From NCBI GenBank assembly GCA_016278515.1, contig JADQBR010000060.1:62001-126000 (forward strand): a stretch of 64,000 nt of DNA. The letters run 5' to 3'. Below are positions 36,252-45,037 of the stretch, one piece after another (positions within the stretch are counted from its first letter, which is position 1; each line of letters starts with the position of its first letter). The DNA comes from Bacillota bacterium (GTDB taxonomy: Bacteria > Bacillota > JADQBR01). Position numbers and translations under genes: made by a program. Under the pieces are notes generated by a model. That model was not told the DNA's origin, searched no databases, and worked only from the letters and a program-made list of their open reading frames with translations.

Positions 36252-37508
36252 CTACTTACCTGCAGCGGTATGCACTGCTTCTTGATGCTCCGGTGATAGC
36301 TGATTATCTTTATGCCTGCGGCTGTTTAAGAAGTGAATATCAAAGTGACCGCTTACGCCGTTGGACGCACCTATTTTTTCTATTGAATGTGGCATAGCGG
36401 ACGCTGAAGCAGCAATTCGATGACCGTTAACCACCACGATCACCGGACGAGTTACCCAACTCCAGCCCCCCCAGACTGATTTCATAGTTGCGGCATCTTG
36501 CGCAGTGACTGGTTCTACGTCTGCATGAAACGCCCCATATGAACGCTGCACCCGCCAACTCTTTCCGGTATTAAAATCAATAACTGTAGCCTTTGTATCC
36601 GTTGGCCATACATATTGAGCAGCGGTCCACCAATCCAGCAGCTCACCATGCTTAGAATCTACCGTTGGCTGAATAGGTACATGGTGAACAGGAATAGTTA
36701 ATTTTTGTCCATCATACAATGTATCGTTCTCTGATATATTATTTACTTTTAATAACTCGAACATAGGAATACCGTAATCTACACTGAGATTCCAAGCTGA
36801 ATCATTATGTTGTACCGTATGAGTAATATAAGTTATATATGGTTCAGTACCTTGAGGTTGCTCTGTTGGCTCTGTTGGTTCTATTGGTTCTATTGGTTGT
36901 ACGTTATTAGTGAAGGGAATTCTTAATGTTTGTCCAATGTAAAGAATAGATGCTTCATTTAAGTTATTTATCCTGAGAAATTCACTTAAATCTATGCCAA
37001 AACGCTGACTGAGCAGCCACGGCGTATCACCGCTCTTTACTATGTAGTCCTGATACTGACCCGACTCCCCAGCAGCATCCTTACTTCCAACTAACTTTGG
37101 TATCTTAATGGATTGGCCTACATAGAGAACCGTGTATTGATTCATGCCATTAATGGCTAATAACTGGTCAAGTGAAACATCAAATCGTTGACTTAGTAAC
37201 CAAGGGGTATCACCTGACTGGATTATATGGGTAAAATATTCGCCTGTGTTCTGCATCTGCTTAATTAACAGATGCTGTCCAACATAAAGCATGTCAGAGT
37301 TTAACCCGTTCAACTGGCGCAGGCTGTCTACAGTAACTCCATAACGCTGACTCAATTTCCAGAGGCTATCCCCGGCCTCTACTACATACTTTACGTAACT
37401 AGTTTGTTTTATGGTTTGCGAAACAACTTCTTTGGCAAACGCTCCAGGCGTATAAGAAAAAACAAGCATCCCGGAAATAACTGCTGCCACTAACTTTTTC
37501 CTTCTCAT
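36252..37508 (-). CDS. Secreted protein with four LysM domains and a conserved C-terminal domain
   Basis: 418 residues: signal peptide to about residue 25 (TPGAFA), then LysM domains at about 40-84, 94-137, 154-198 and 230-274 (GDSLWKLSQRYG, GDTPWLLSQRF twice, and a diverged NDSAWNLSVDYG). A linker of PIEP/TEPTE repeats (205-218) separates the third and fourth. The C-terminus (298-418) matches the protein at 6629-7735: VQR, HADV, W-S-W, IAAS, MPH, GHFDIHF. It binds peptidoglycan through LysM; the C-terminal activity is unknown. The gene is bracketed by duplicated hairpin blocks and ends at a terminator. Confidence 0.9.
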   Translation of the reverse strand: MRRKKLVAAVISGMLVFSYTPGAFAKEVVSQTIKQTSYVKYVVEAGDSLWKLSQRYGVTVDSLRQLNGLNSDMLYVGQHLLIKQMQNTGEYFTHIIQSGDTPWLLSQRFDVSLDQLLAINGMNQYTVLYVGQSIKIPKLVGSKDAAGESGQYQDYIVKSGDTPWLLSQRFGIDLSEFLRINNLNEASILYIGQTLRIPFTNNVQPIEPIEPTEPTEQPQGTEPYITYITHTVQHNDSAWNLSVDYGIPMFELLKVNNISENDTLYDGQKLTIPVHHVPIQPTVDSKHGELLDWWTAAQYVWPTDTKATVIDFNTGKSWRVQRSYGAFHADVEPVTAQDAATMKSVWGGWSWVTRPVIVVVNGHRIAASASAMPHSIEKIGASNGVSGHFDIHFLNSRRHKDNQLSPEHQEAVHTAAGK

Positions 37509-37596
37509 CCTCCGTCCCCCTAAAAATATTTAATTTGGTACTGTAGGCAATATTCGACAATTTCCCCAATCAGCCTTTATGTAAATATTTACTCTT

Positions 37597-37741
37597 GAAT
37601 TCGGGGTACCCGCAGGGAGCATATCCAAAACTCTAAGAGCAACAAGTTGCTAAGAGTTTTGCTATACTCGCAGGGAGCATATCCAAAACTCTAAGAGCAA
37701 CAAGTTGCTAAGAGTTTTGCTAACGGTTCTCAACTTGAATT
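37597..37741. repeat. Hairpin-rich block B, duplicate of 36045-36188
   Basis: Two tandem 58-base units (37607-37664, 37665-37722) nearly identical to block A, with one extra A in the stem (CTCTAAGAGCAAC). The flanking GAATTCGGGG and CTAACGGTT are shared too. It lies 89 bases upstream of the LysM start, between that gene and the selenoprotein terminator. Confidence 0.9.
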
Positions 37742-37749
37742 TTTATAAT

Positions 37750-37778
37750 AAAAAAGGCGATGACGTTAATCATCACCA
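37750..37778 (-). terminator. Terminator of the selenoprotein gene
   Basis: On the minus strand GGTGATGA pairs with TCATCGCC (one G-U pair) around TTAACG and is followed by TTTTTT. It lies 15 bases after the TAG stop at 37793-37795. Confidence 0.85.
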
Positions 37779-37792
37779 CCTTGGAAAACTTT

Positions 37793-38074
37793 CTATCTTA
37801 TTCCCGACACCTGTATTTCCTTGAAAAATGCTAAGCCTTTCAGAGAAATATCTAATCCTGCGCCTTGTATTTTAGCTTTCTTATCTAAATAAACATTAAG
37901 ACCGTCGCAATCAAACTTTTTATAATGCATCTGATTCTTGGGAGAGCCTACGGACACGGTAGGCCTACTTTCAGTACCGCATCAACTGCTAAAATGCATC
38001 AAATCAATTACCACGTCTCCCCCTTTTTGCAAAATGTAGTTCTTCGCCTTTTCGCTAATGTTAACTCCAGACAT
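37793..38074 (-). CDS. HesB-like / CC-Se-motif selenoprotein with in-frame TGA (Sec) at codon 31
   Basis: The minus strand reads MSGVNISEKAKNYILQ at its start and reaches MHFSS at residues 26-30. TGA follows at 37982-37984, then CGTESRPTVSVGSP and a further 48 residues to TAG, 93 in all with Sec31-Cys32. The part after TGA stays in frame and is protein-like (DGLNVYLDKKAKI, LKGLAFFKEIQVSGI). The N-terminus with a 'KGG-x-V-x-I-DL...(C/U)CG' layout fits the small HesB-like or CC/Se-motif (seleno)proteins of anaerobic Firmicutes. AGAGAGGTG precedes the ATG, and a promoter, a SECIS-like hairpin and a terminator are all in place. The function is unknown; a redox or metal-binding U-C pair is likely. 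Reading TGA as a stop would give only a 30-residue peptide. Confidence 0.88.
37946..37964 (-). promoter_or_regulatory. SECIS-like stem-loop after the Sec codon
   Basis: GCCTAC pairs with GTAGGC around the loop CGTGTCC, starting 17 bases after the TGA. Bacterial SECIS hairpins lie just downstream of UGA within the coding region, and their apical loop usually has a G-U pair of bases for SelB binding; this loop contains GU. The fit is by eye only. Confidence 0.7.
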
Positions 38075-38129
38075 CAGAAACACCTCTCTTTCGCAAACTA
38101 TAGTATTAACATATTGTTTCCTTATTATC

Positions 38130-38158
38130 ATTGTAAATCCTGTTTACTGCTAAGTCAA
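38130..38158 (-). promoter_or_regulatory. Sigma-A promoter of the selenoprotein gene
   Basis: On the minus strand TTGACT (38153-38158), a 17-base spacer and TACAAT (38130-38135) give a strong housekeeping promoter, about 50 bases before the ATG. Confidence 0.8.
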
Positions 38159-38267
38159 CCTTTACATAACAAAAGCCGTCTTTTCAACAGCTTAAAGCAT
38201 TAGTTAACTTCAATAACGCAGCAATATTGGCAAATTATTATTGCATCAATCAAAATTTCATACTGTA

Positions 38268-40385
38268 TCATAAAATATCTTTTTCATACATTTCTTCCAT
38301 TGAAATTTCAGATTTATCAATTTTATAGTTTAGTTCTTCCTTAATTCTCTGCATCTTCCTCACAATTGTGGACTGATTAACACCTAGAACATCCGCAGCT
38401 TTACGGATACTCCCGTATCGGTCAACCGCCTTTTCAATAATTTGCTTTTCCACTTCTAAAGTTGCCCGTTTAAGAGGCATAATTCCTTTTACCTGTATAT
38501 TTGCATTACTACGATTTTCAAATAGAAAGTCTGGTACACTATCGCCAGTAATCTCTTCCTCAGTGGAAGTTACTATAATCCTTTCTATGACGTTTTCCAA
38601 CTCCCTGATATTGCCCGGCCAATCATATTTTAGAAATAAACTAATTACTTCAGGAGAAAGGGTTTTGTTTAGGCCAAAACGCTTGCAAATATTTTTGACA
38701 AAATGCCTACACAAATGGGGGATTTCCTCTTTTCGCTCACGCAGCGAAGGAACCTTTAGCGGAACTACATTAAGCCGGAAATATAGATCTTGTCTAAACT
38801 CTTTTTTTTGCACCATCATATTAAGGTCTCGATTAGTAGCAGCAATGATTCTTACATCAACATTTCTTGGTTTAGACCCGCCTACTCTAGTTGTTGTCCT
38901 GTCCTGAATTGCCCTTAGTAGTTTTACCTGCAACTGTAAAGGGAGTTCCCCTATTTCATCCAAGAATAGCGTCCCTTTGTGTGCCACCTCAAATAACCCA
39001 GCTTTACCGTTTTTACTTGCCCCGGTAAATGCACCTGACTCATAACCAAAAAACTCGGTCTCCAGCAAGTTCTCCGGAATAGCCCCACAGTTGACAGTAA
39101 TAAATGCCTCCTTCTTCCGGTTGCTATTGGTATGAATATACTTTGCCACTATTTCCTTACCGACTCCCGATTCTCCCAAAATTAATACAGTAGAAACCAC
39201 TTTTGCAACCCTGGAGGCAATATCAAAAACTCCTTGCATAACCTTAGAATTAACAACAATATTTTGCTGTTTCAACAGCTTGTTGCGTAACTCACTTAAT
39301 TCGCTGTGATACCGTTCTGACAGCAGTTGAGATTTATTTAGCGCTTGTTTTAAGCAATTAAGCTCAGTTAAATCCCTAACGTTAATAACTATACTAGTCA
39401 GCAAATTTTCACCATTGTTAACAGGATTAGCCGTTAACAGTAGTTGCCTATCATGAAACTCACTAACCACTGAAACCCTATCGCCAGTCTCTTGAACGGA
39501 AGAAATAAGTACTTTTGGAATTTTTCTTTCTAAAGCTTCAGTTCCAATCTTCTCACCAATTAATTCATCTTTGCTTAAAGAAAGTAACTTCTCAATAGCC
39601 TTATTAGCTTTTAAGACAACTCCAGTAGCGTTAGTGACAAGCACTCCATCAAAAGATGCCTGAATCGTTGTTTCCAACTGATTATACAACTGCTTAACTG
39701 ATGATAGTTCCTTTGATATTGACTCCATTTCCATCAGATCGTGGAGAATCGCCACAGCACCTACAACTTTACCATGACTTATTATTGGTGTTTGGTTTGT
39801 TAGAAAGGATTTTTTACCTTTGCCTACCTCAATAGTTATTTTATGACCAATATTAGCAACCCCGGAATCAGCTACGGCATCTAGCTGCCTTAATATCTCT
39901 TCATAGCTGCCCTGATCATAATATAGCAGCTTCTTAGCTGCTTGATTTGCTACTCTTATCTCTCTCTCTTTTTTGACCGAAATAATACCATTATAGGCTT
40001 GATCCATTATCCCATTAACATATATATTTTGTTCATAAATCAAATCAAAGGCTCTTTCAATCACTAAGTTTTTGGAGACAATGCCCAAAACTTTATGTTT
40101 TTCCCCAAGCACAATAAACCAGCTAACCGACAATCGGGCAGCTTCCTGTATTAACAGGTCATCCGAAACCAAAAGAACATCCCTATTAATAATCTCGTCC
40201 CACTCAAGTTCGCCTTTTAGCATTGGGAAAGTTAGTGTTGCTTGCTCTAGAACGCCAACTAATGTATCATTATCTTTCACAAGCACGATGTGATGTCTAG
40301 TTTCCACCATTAATTTTATAACTGCTTGAATGTTTGTATTAATATTAATTACGGGGGTTGGTTCTACATACTTACCAATTAACAT
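38268..40385 (-). CDS. Sigma-54-dependent activator with CBS and PAS domains
   Basis: 705 residues: an N-terminal CBS-type pair (about 1-120), two PAS domains (about 125-225 and 240-345), a coiled linker and an intact AAA+ domain with Walker A GESGVGKE, the sigma-54 contact loop GAFTGA, Walker B GTLFLDEIGELPL and the R-finger region FRQDLYFRLNVVPL. The C-terminus has a Fis-type helix-turn-helix (GSIRKAADVLGVNQSTIVRKM). It should activate sigma-54 promoters of the nearby catabolic genes on sensing a ligand or nucleotide. It lies downstream of a degenerate paralogue. No -24/-12 site was found by eye. Confidence 0.93.
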   Translation of the reverse strand: MLIGKYVEPTPVININTNIQAVIKLMVETRHHIVLVKDNDTLVGVLEQATLTFPMLKGELEWDEIINRDVLLVSDDLLIQEAARLSVSWFIVLGEKHKVLGIVSKNLVIERAFDLIYEQNIYVNGIMDQAYNGIISVKKEREIRVANQAAKKLLYYDQGSYEEILRQLDAVADSGVANIGHKITIEVGKGKKSFLTNQTPIISHGKVVGAVAILHDLMEMESISKELSSVKQLYNQLETTIQASFDGVLVTNATGVVLKANKAIEKLLSLSKDELIGEKIGTEALERKIPKVLISSVQETGDRVSVVSEFHDRQLLLTANPVNNGENLLTSIVINVRDLTELNCLKQALNKSQLLSERYHSELSELRNKLLKQQNIVVNSKVMQGVFDIASRVAKVVSTVLILGESGVGKEIVAKYIHTNSNRKKEAFITVNCGAIPENLLETEFFGYESGAFTGASKNGKAGLFEVAHKGTLFLDEIGELPLQLQVKLLRAIQDRTTTRVGGSKPRNVDVRIIAATNRDLNMMVQKKEFRQDLYFRLNVVPLKVPSLRERKEEIPHLCRHFVKNICKRFGLNKTLSPEVISLFLKYDWPGNIRELENVIERIIVTSTEEEITGDSVPDFLFENRSNANIQVKGIMPLKRATLEVEKQIIEKAVDRYGSIRKAADVLGVNQSTIVRKMQRIKEELNYKIDKSEISMEEMYEKDIL

Positions 40386-40549
40386 ATTTACCTCCCCTTT
40401 TTAGACAAAATTTCCCAAATCGTTGCCTTGTTAGATATTTCTACACTTACACTTTTTCCCCTTTATTGGTTTAGTATGTTATAAAAAAGCTTATAGACCA
40501 TATCAAAACTCTTTACCTTTGACCCCATACTCAGTTACGACAAACGTAG

Positions 40550-42445
40550 CTATAAAAATTTTTCCACGTCATCTTCCCCAATTATCTCACTGGTACAATG
40601 TTGATAAATATCTTCTATAATTCGCTCCAACTGCAAAGCCTCACCATGCCAAGTCCTTTCTATTAGACTCTCCACCGCAGTAGCACTAAATTTTTTAGTC
40701 ACTCCCATTTTGTTATTTAATTTCTTCTGGAATGCCTGAACCATTTTCAGGATATCTTCTTTTTTTTCTTCAAACGTGGGGATAAATATTGGAATTACGT
40801 TTAACCGGTAGTATAGGTCATGCCTAAATTTCCCCGTTCTAATCCTGTCTTGTAGGTCAGTGTTGGTTGCGGCAATAACCCTGGCGTTCACTCTTTGCCT
40901 ACGGGCACCGCCCACCCTTGATACTTCCCCATCCTGTATCACTTTCAATAACTTGACCTGCAATTCTAAAGGTAACCATTCAATATCATCGATAAAAATG
41001 GTCCCATTGTGAGCCAGTTCTAATAAACCAGATTTCTTATATAAATCAGTATCTAAATCATCACTGCCTTCCAAACCAAACAGTTCCACTTCCAATAAAT
41101 CTTGAGGAATTTCCGAACATTTTATAAAAATGAAGGCTCCTTTACTGTAACCACTATTATCATGTATGGCCCTAGCTATTAGTTCCTTGTCCACACCAAG
41201 TTGACTATGAATTAACACGGTGGAATCTACTTGGGCTACTCTTAAAGCTAACTCCAGAATTTGTTTCATATTTGTATCCTGGGATTGAAAGAATTTGGCA
41301 TTCACCTTAGTACGAAGAAAAGATAGTTCTTTTGCATAGCTAGTGGATAATTGCTCCACCTTCTCCAGGCGTTCCTGCAGGTACAATACTTTGCTTACAT
41401 CCCGTACATTTATTACCCATTTTGAAACCTCTTGCCTGCTATCCAATACCGGCGTCAGCAAAATGTGAAGTTTATTACCGTTGAAATTAAAGTATGTAAG
41501 GGATATCGTATTTTGTTTCTCGCACATCATGGTATACAGATTTGAATTAAAAACACCTAATTCAATTAATTCCCTAATGTCTGTTTCCAACAATTTTTCA
41601 GCAGCCAAACCCAGCACATTTAGAGTTGACTTGTTTGCCTTTTCCACTAGCCCTTTATCATTAATAACCAAGATTGCATCTTTTGATAGATTGATGATAG
41701 TCTCCAGCTCATTGTTCAAGTTTTTCACGGTTGTAAGTTCTTGGCAAACATCCTCTATTTCTGAGATATCTTGTATGATACCAACAGCCCCAATCACTCC
41801 ACCATCTTGGACAATAGGAGTCCGATTAGTAATAAACTTTCTTCGACCCACCTGAAACTTTTTACCATACTGCGGCTTTCCTGTCTTCACGATATCTAAC
41901 AAACCTGCCGGAGCCACAACATCTGTTAGAAATTTACCAATAGCTTCTTCCTTAGCACATTTAGCAAACCCTTCAGCCGCCGGATTCATTGAGGTCAAGT
42001 ACCCTTGTGCATCTATTGCAAAAATTCCATTATGTGCACTATTAAAAGTTGCTTCTAATAAGTTCACCCGATATCTTAGGCCATCTAGGTAAGCCTGGTC
42101 CAACTGTTGCTTTGTAATAATGCCCAAAACTTTTTTATCAGAGTTAATAATTGGGCAAACAAGATGGTTTAGCGGCCATACCTCCTCAATTTTTGCATTC
42201 TCATCCAAAACCGTGAACTCTCGCATAAGAAATTTGGTAATGGGTGTAGAAGGATGCATATTATCTAAACCTTCTTTGAAAATGCTTTCCCGGGTTACCA
42301 TCCCTAACACTTCGCCTTTGGCGTCTAACAAGGGCAGTCCCGCTAGTTGACTGTTCAGCAGCAGACGGTATGCTTCTTCTAGTACCTGATCGGCACGCAA
42401 GCAAGTATCAATTTGTTTCATGTAATCTCTGACTTTCGCTGTCAT
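40550..42445 (-). CDS. Degenerate sigma-54-activator paralogue without GAFTGA, Walker A or HTH
   Basis: About 631 residues starting MTAKVRDYMKQIDTC, with the same layout as its neighbour: CBS pair (1-125), PAS (about 130-230), PAS (about 255-355), AAA+-like domain. The ATPase is damaged. Walker A is HSQLGVDKE instead of GESGVGKE, the GAFTGA loop is replaced by LEGSDDLDTDLYKKSG, and Walker B is IFIDDIEWLPL. The WPGNIREL motif is WHGEALQL, and the protein ends without a helix-turn-helix. The frame is long and clean, so it is not a random pseudogene. It may be a sensor or inhibitor that acts on the intact paralogue. The start at 42445 follows GGGGAG; an upstream TTG is weaker. Confidence 0.85.
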   Translation of the reverse strand: MTAKVRDYMKQIDTCLRADQVLEEAYRLLLNSQLAGLPLLDAKGEVLGMVTRESIFKEGLDNMHPSTPITKFLMREFTVLDENAKIEEVWPLNHLVCPIINSDKKVLGIITKQQLDQAYLDGLRYRVNLLEATFNSAHNGIFAIDAQGYLTSMNPAAEGFAKCAKEEAIGKFLTDVVAPAGLLDIVKTGKPQYGKKFQVGRRKFITNRTPIVQDGGVIGAVGIIQDISEIEDVCQELTTVKNLNNELETIINLSKDAILVINDKGLVEKANKSTLNVLGLAAEKLLETDIRELIELGVFNSNLYTMMCEKQNTISLTYFNFNGNKLHILLTPVLDSRQEVSKWVINVRDVSKVLYLQERLEKVEQLSTSYAKELSFLRTKVNAKFFQSQDTNMKQILELALRVAQVDSTVLIHSQLGVDKELIARAIHDNSGYSKGAFIFIKCSEIPQDLLEVELFGLEGSDDLDTDLYKKSGLLELAHNGTIFIDDIEWLPLELQVKLLKVIQDGEVSRVGGARRQRVNARVIAATNTDLQDRIRTGKFRHDLYYRLNVIPIFIPTFEEKKEDILKMVQAFQKKLNNKMGVTKKFSATAVESLIERTWHGEALQLERIIEDIYQHCTSEIIGEDDVEKFL

Positions 42446-42498
42446 ATTCTCCCCGCCTTTTACGCAAATGTTTAGAAACGATGTCAACCTTTAAATGT

Positions 42499-43113
42499 CT
42501 AAACCGTGATGGTGTCAGTAATATAATCCATTCCTAACCGGAATGCTTTCTCATTTATATCCAATATTTTGTCTGTAAAATAATCCTTCATAGCCAGAAG
42601 AAAATGCTCTTCTTTGATTGGTATAACTCCAGTGCCGCAGACCGCGCCAACCATAACCATATTAGCCACTACAGGGTTTCCTGCTTCTAAAGCTATTTCT
42701 GTTGCATTCAGAGTATACGTTTGGGCAACATGTTGTTTGATACTCTCTAGAATTTTAGTCATATCTGGATAAACCTGTTCCCCTGCCAGGACACCAATAG
42801 GATATACGGGACGGGTATTAACAACCACCTTAGTATTAGGGTTACCATACCTAGCGAGAATTCTTAAAGTTTCCATCGGTTCGAATCCTAAAATAACGTC
42901 AGCTTTTCCTTCAGGAATAAGAGGACCGGGGCTGTTATTTTTATAAAGACGCACATGGCTCATTACAGAACCTCCACGCTGGGAGGCACCGAAGGTCTCT
43001 GCCTCAACAGCCCCATAACCGGCTGCAACTCCTGCTAAAGCCATCATCTGAGAAGCAAGTACATTTCCCTGTCCGCCTACACCGGAAACGATGATGTTAA
43101 TTCTTTCTTCCAT
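42499..43113 (-). CDS. iorB: Indolepyruvate:ferredoxin oxidoreductase, beta subunit
   Basis: 204 residues of the gamma-type domain of 2-oxoacid:ferredoxin oxidoreductases: SGVGGQGNVLASQMMALAG, ETFGASQRGGSVMSHVRL and the segment ADVILGFEPMETLR. With IorA it oxidises an aryl- or related 2-oxo acid with CoA and ferredoxin to an acyl-CoA and CO2. It follows iorA with a three-base gap. Two sigma-54-type regulators lie downstream. Confidence 0.94.
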   Translation of the reverse strand: MEERINIIVSGVGGQGNVLASQMMALAGVAAGYGAVEAETFGASQRGGSVMSHVRLYKNNSPGPLIPEGKADVILGFEPMETLRILARYGNPNTKVVVNTRPVYPIGVLAGEQVYPDMTKILESIKQHVAQTYTLNATEIALEAGNPVVANMVMVGAVCGTGVIPIKEEHFLLAMKDYFTDKILDINEKAFRLGMDYITDTITV

Positions 43114-43116
43114 AAT

Positions 43117-45036
43117 TTAAACCCCCTCTTCCACAGTTATGGCACCGGCCGGACACAGACTGGCGCAGACGCCGCACCCGACACAAAGCGCCTCATCAAT
43201 GCGGCCTTTACCGGTTTCCAGGTCAATAATGTTAGCCGGGCAGCCAAAAGCTCTGCTGCAAAGATTATTACAACCGCAGTCTTTACCTACACATTTTTCT
43301 TGATCGACAGATACCCGTCGCGGCTTTTCTTTTTTGGATACTACTAGTGAACATTCTCTTCTGAGAATTAGTACTTTAGGTCCCGGTTGCGGCAGTAGTT
43401 CTAATACCATGTCTCTGGTAGTGTTAATATCATAGGGATCGGTCACGACCACATTGATATCCAGCCCGGATATAATCTCCTCCATGTTCAATGCAGGTAC
43501 CTCTATGCCTCTGGCATCTAAAGAAGAGCCAGGATGAGGTTGGTGACCTGTCATTGCTGTCGTTGAGTTATCCAGAATAACACATAAGAACTTGCCATTA
43601 TTATGTTTAGCATTTACAAGTGCCGGGATTACTGCGTGATAAAAAGTAGAATCACCAACAACCGCTATGATAGGTTGAGTAAAATCAAATTTTTGCAAAG
43701 TACCGAATCCGTGGGCAATGCCAATCCCCGATCCCATGGAGTGTACGCTTTTTACAGTATAATATCCGGTACGCCCTCTACCCATAGCGTAGCATCCAAT
43801 ATCGCCTAGGACAAACCCGTCATTTCCCTCTAGGGCCAGAGCACTTTTTAACGCCCAATAAGATGCCCTGTGAGGGCAGCCAGGGCAAAAAGCTCTATCC
43901 CGTTCCGGCAGACTTCCACCAACAGAACCGAGACAATTTGCTGTCCTGCCGCAGAAATCAGGACGCCCCAGTCCTTTAATCTCAGCTAAACTATCTATCA
44001 TTATATCCGTATTTAATTCACCAATGCCCGCGCCGAGAGGACTCTTAATATAACCATTTCGTTTTCCATAAAACTTAAAAACACCTAAGTCTTCTGCATG
44101 GTAGGCTGCAAAACTGGTGATATTTTCTTCGATAAATGGGTCTATCTCTTCGGCAAATATAATTTCTTTCTTATCTTTAAGCAAATTCACTAGGTCATCT
44201 TCCGGCAGCGGCCAGGTCATTTTTAAACTTAACACAGCAACCTCATTATGCAGCCCCAATACTTCCAAGGCTTCCTTGGCATAAAGCGTACAAGGACCAG
44301 ATGCGATAACTAAACTAGACGCGTCTTTCGGGCCTAAGTATTCCCACATATGCTGTTCAGATGCCCATTGGGCAATCTTGCGAATTTTTTGTTCCAGTTC
44401 CGGATGGGCCTGCGGAAAGCATAAAATCGGCTCAGTATATGCCGCCTTAACCGGTTCTTTGATGTGTTCCGTGTCTCCAAGACTCACTAAGGAAGTAGCA
44501 TGGCAGACGCGAGTAACGAGGCGCACTACCACAGGAAGTTTTAACGCCTCGGATAATTCAAAAGCTTTAGTAGTTAAGTCTTTAGCCTCTTGAGAATTAA
44601 CCGGCTCTAAAATTGGCAGACGTGATAACTTGGATAAATGACGAGAATCTTCTTCTTTAATGCTTGAGTGAGCAGATGGGTCATCACCAACCATAATTAC
44701 CATACCAGCATTGACACCTGAATAAGCCAAACTGGTTAAAAAATCTAATGCTACATTCATACCATCAGGTTTCAAAATAGTAAGAGAACGAACACCGGCA
44801 AAAGATGCTGCAGCAGCAGCTTCACTTGCTACTTTTTCATTGCTAGACCATTCTGCGTACAACCCAAATTGGGAGGTGGCGCTTGCAAGTATCTGCAGTA
44901 CTTCAGACGTGGGTGACCCGGGATACGACGCTGCATACTTCATGCCCGCTTCGATGGCACCACGGGCTACCGCTTCATTCCCTGTCAGCATCACCTTTTT
45001 CCCTGGGGCTTCCAGTTTAACGTTGGCTATACTCAT
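43117..45036 (-). CDS. iorA: Indolepyruvate:ferredoxin oxidoreductase, alpha subunit
   Basis: 639 residues, the usual length. The N-terminal domain has GNEAVARGAIEAGMKYAASY and PGSPTSEVL; the TPP-binding domain has FCPGCPHR, GDIGCYAMG and GDSTFYHAVIPALVNA with ILDNSTTAMTGHQPHPG. A C-terminal ferredoxin domain carries two 4Fe-4S sites (CVGKDCGCNNLCSRAFGCP and CVGCGVCASLCP). It releases low-potential electrons to ferredoxin in the cytosol. The adjacent LUD-type iron-sulfur proteins suggest that these electrons, or those of a linked 2-hydroxy acid step, pass on to them. Confidence 0.95.
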   Translation of the reverse strand: MSIANVKLEAPGKKVMLTGNEAVARGAIEAGMKYAASYPGSPTSEVLQILASATSQFGLYAEWSSNEKVASEAAAAASFAGVRSLTILKPDGMNVALDFLTSLAYSGVNAGMVIMVGDDPSAHSSIKEEDSRHLSKLSRLPILEPVNSQEAKDLTTKAFELSEALKLPVVVRLVTRVCHATSLVSLGDTEHIKEPVKAAYTEPILCFPQAHPELEQKIRKIAQWASEQHMWEYLGPKDASSLVIASGPCTLYAKEALEVLGLHNEVAVLSLKMTWPLPEDDLVNLLKDKKEIIFAEEIDPFIEENITSFAAYHAEDLGVFKFYGKRNGYIKSPLGAGIGELNTDIMIDSLAEIKGLGRPDFCGRTANCLGSVGGSLPERDRAFCPGCPHRASYWALKSALALEGNDGFVLGDIGCYAMGRGRTGYYTVKSVHSMGSGIGIAHGFGTLQKFDFTQPIIAVVGDSTFYHAVIPALVNAKHNNGKFLCVILDNSTTAMTGHQPHPGSSLDARGIEVPALNMEEIISGLDINVVVTDPYDINTTRDMVLELLPQPGPKVLILRRECSLVVSKKEKPRRVSVDQEKCVGKDCGCNNLCSRAFGCPANIIDLETGKGRIDEALCVGCGVCASLCPAGAITVEEGV

Positions 45037-45037
45037 C

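Noticed and set aside
37793-38074. Reading the selenoprotein locus as a pseudogene broken by TGA
   Set aside because: The only in-frame stop is TGA directly before a Cys codon; the rest of the frame, promoter, ribosome site, terminator and a downstream hairpin are intact, which fits Sec insertion better than decay.
37925-38203. A 92-codon plus-strand open frame opposite the selenoprotein gene
   Set aside because: It has no ribosome site, a low-complexity His/Ser/Leu-rich product and lies antisense to a gene with full signals.
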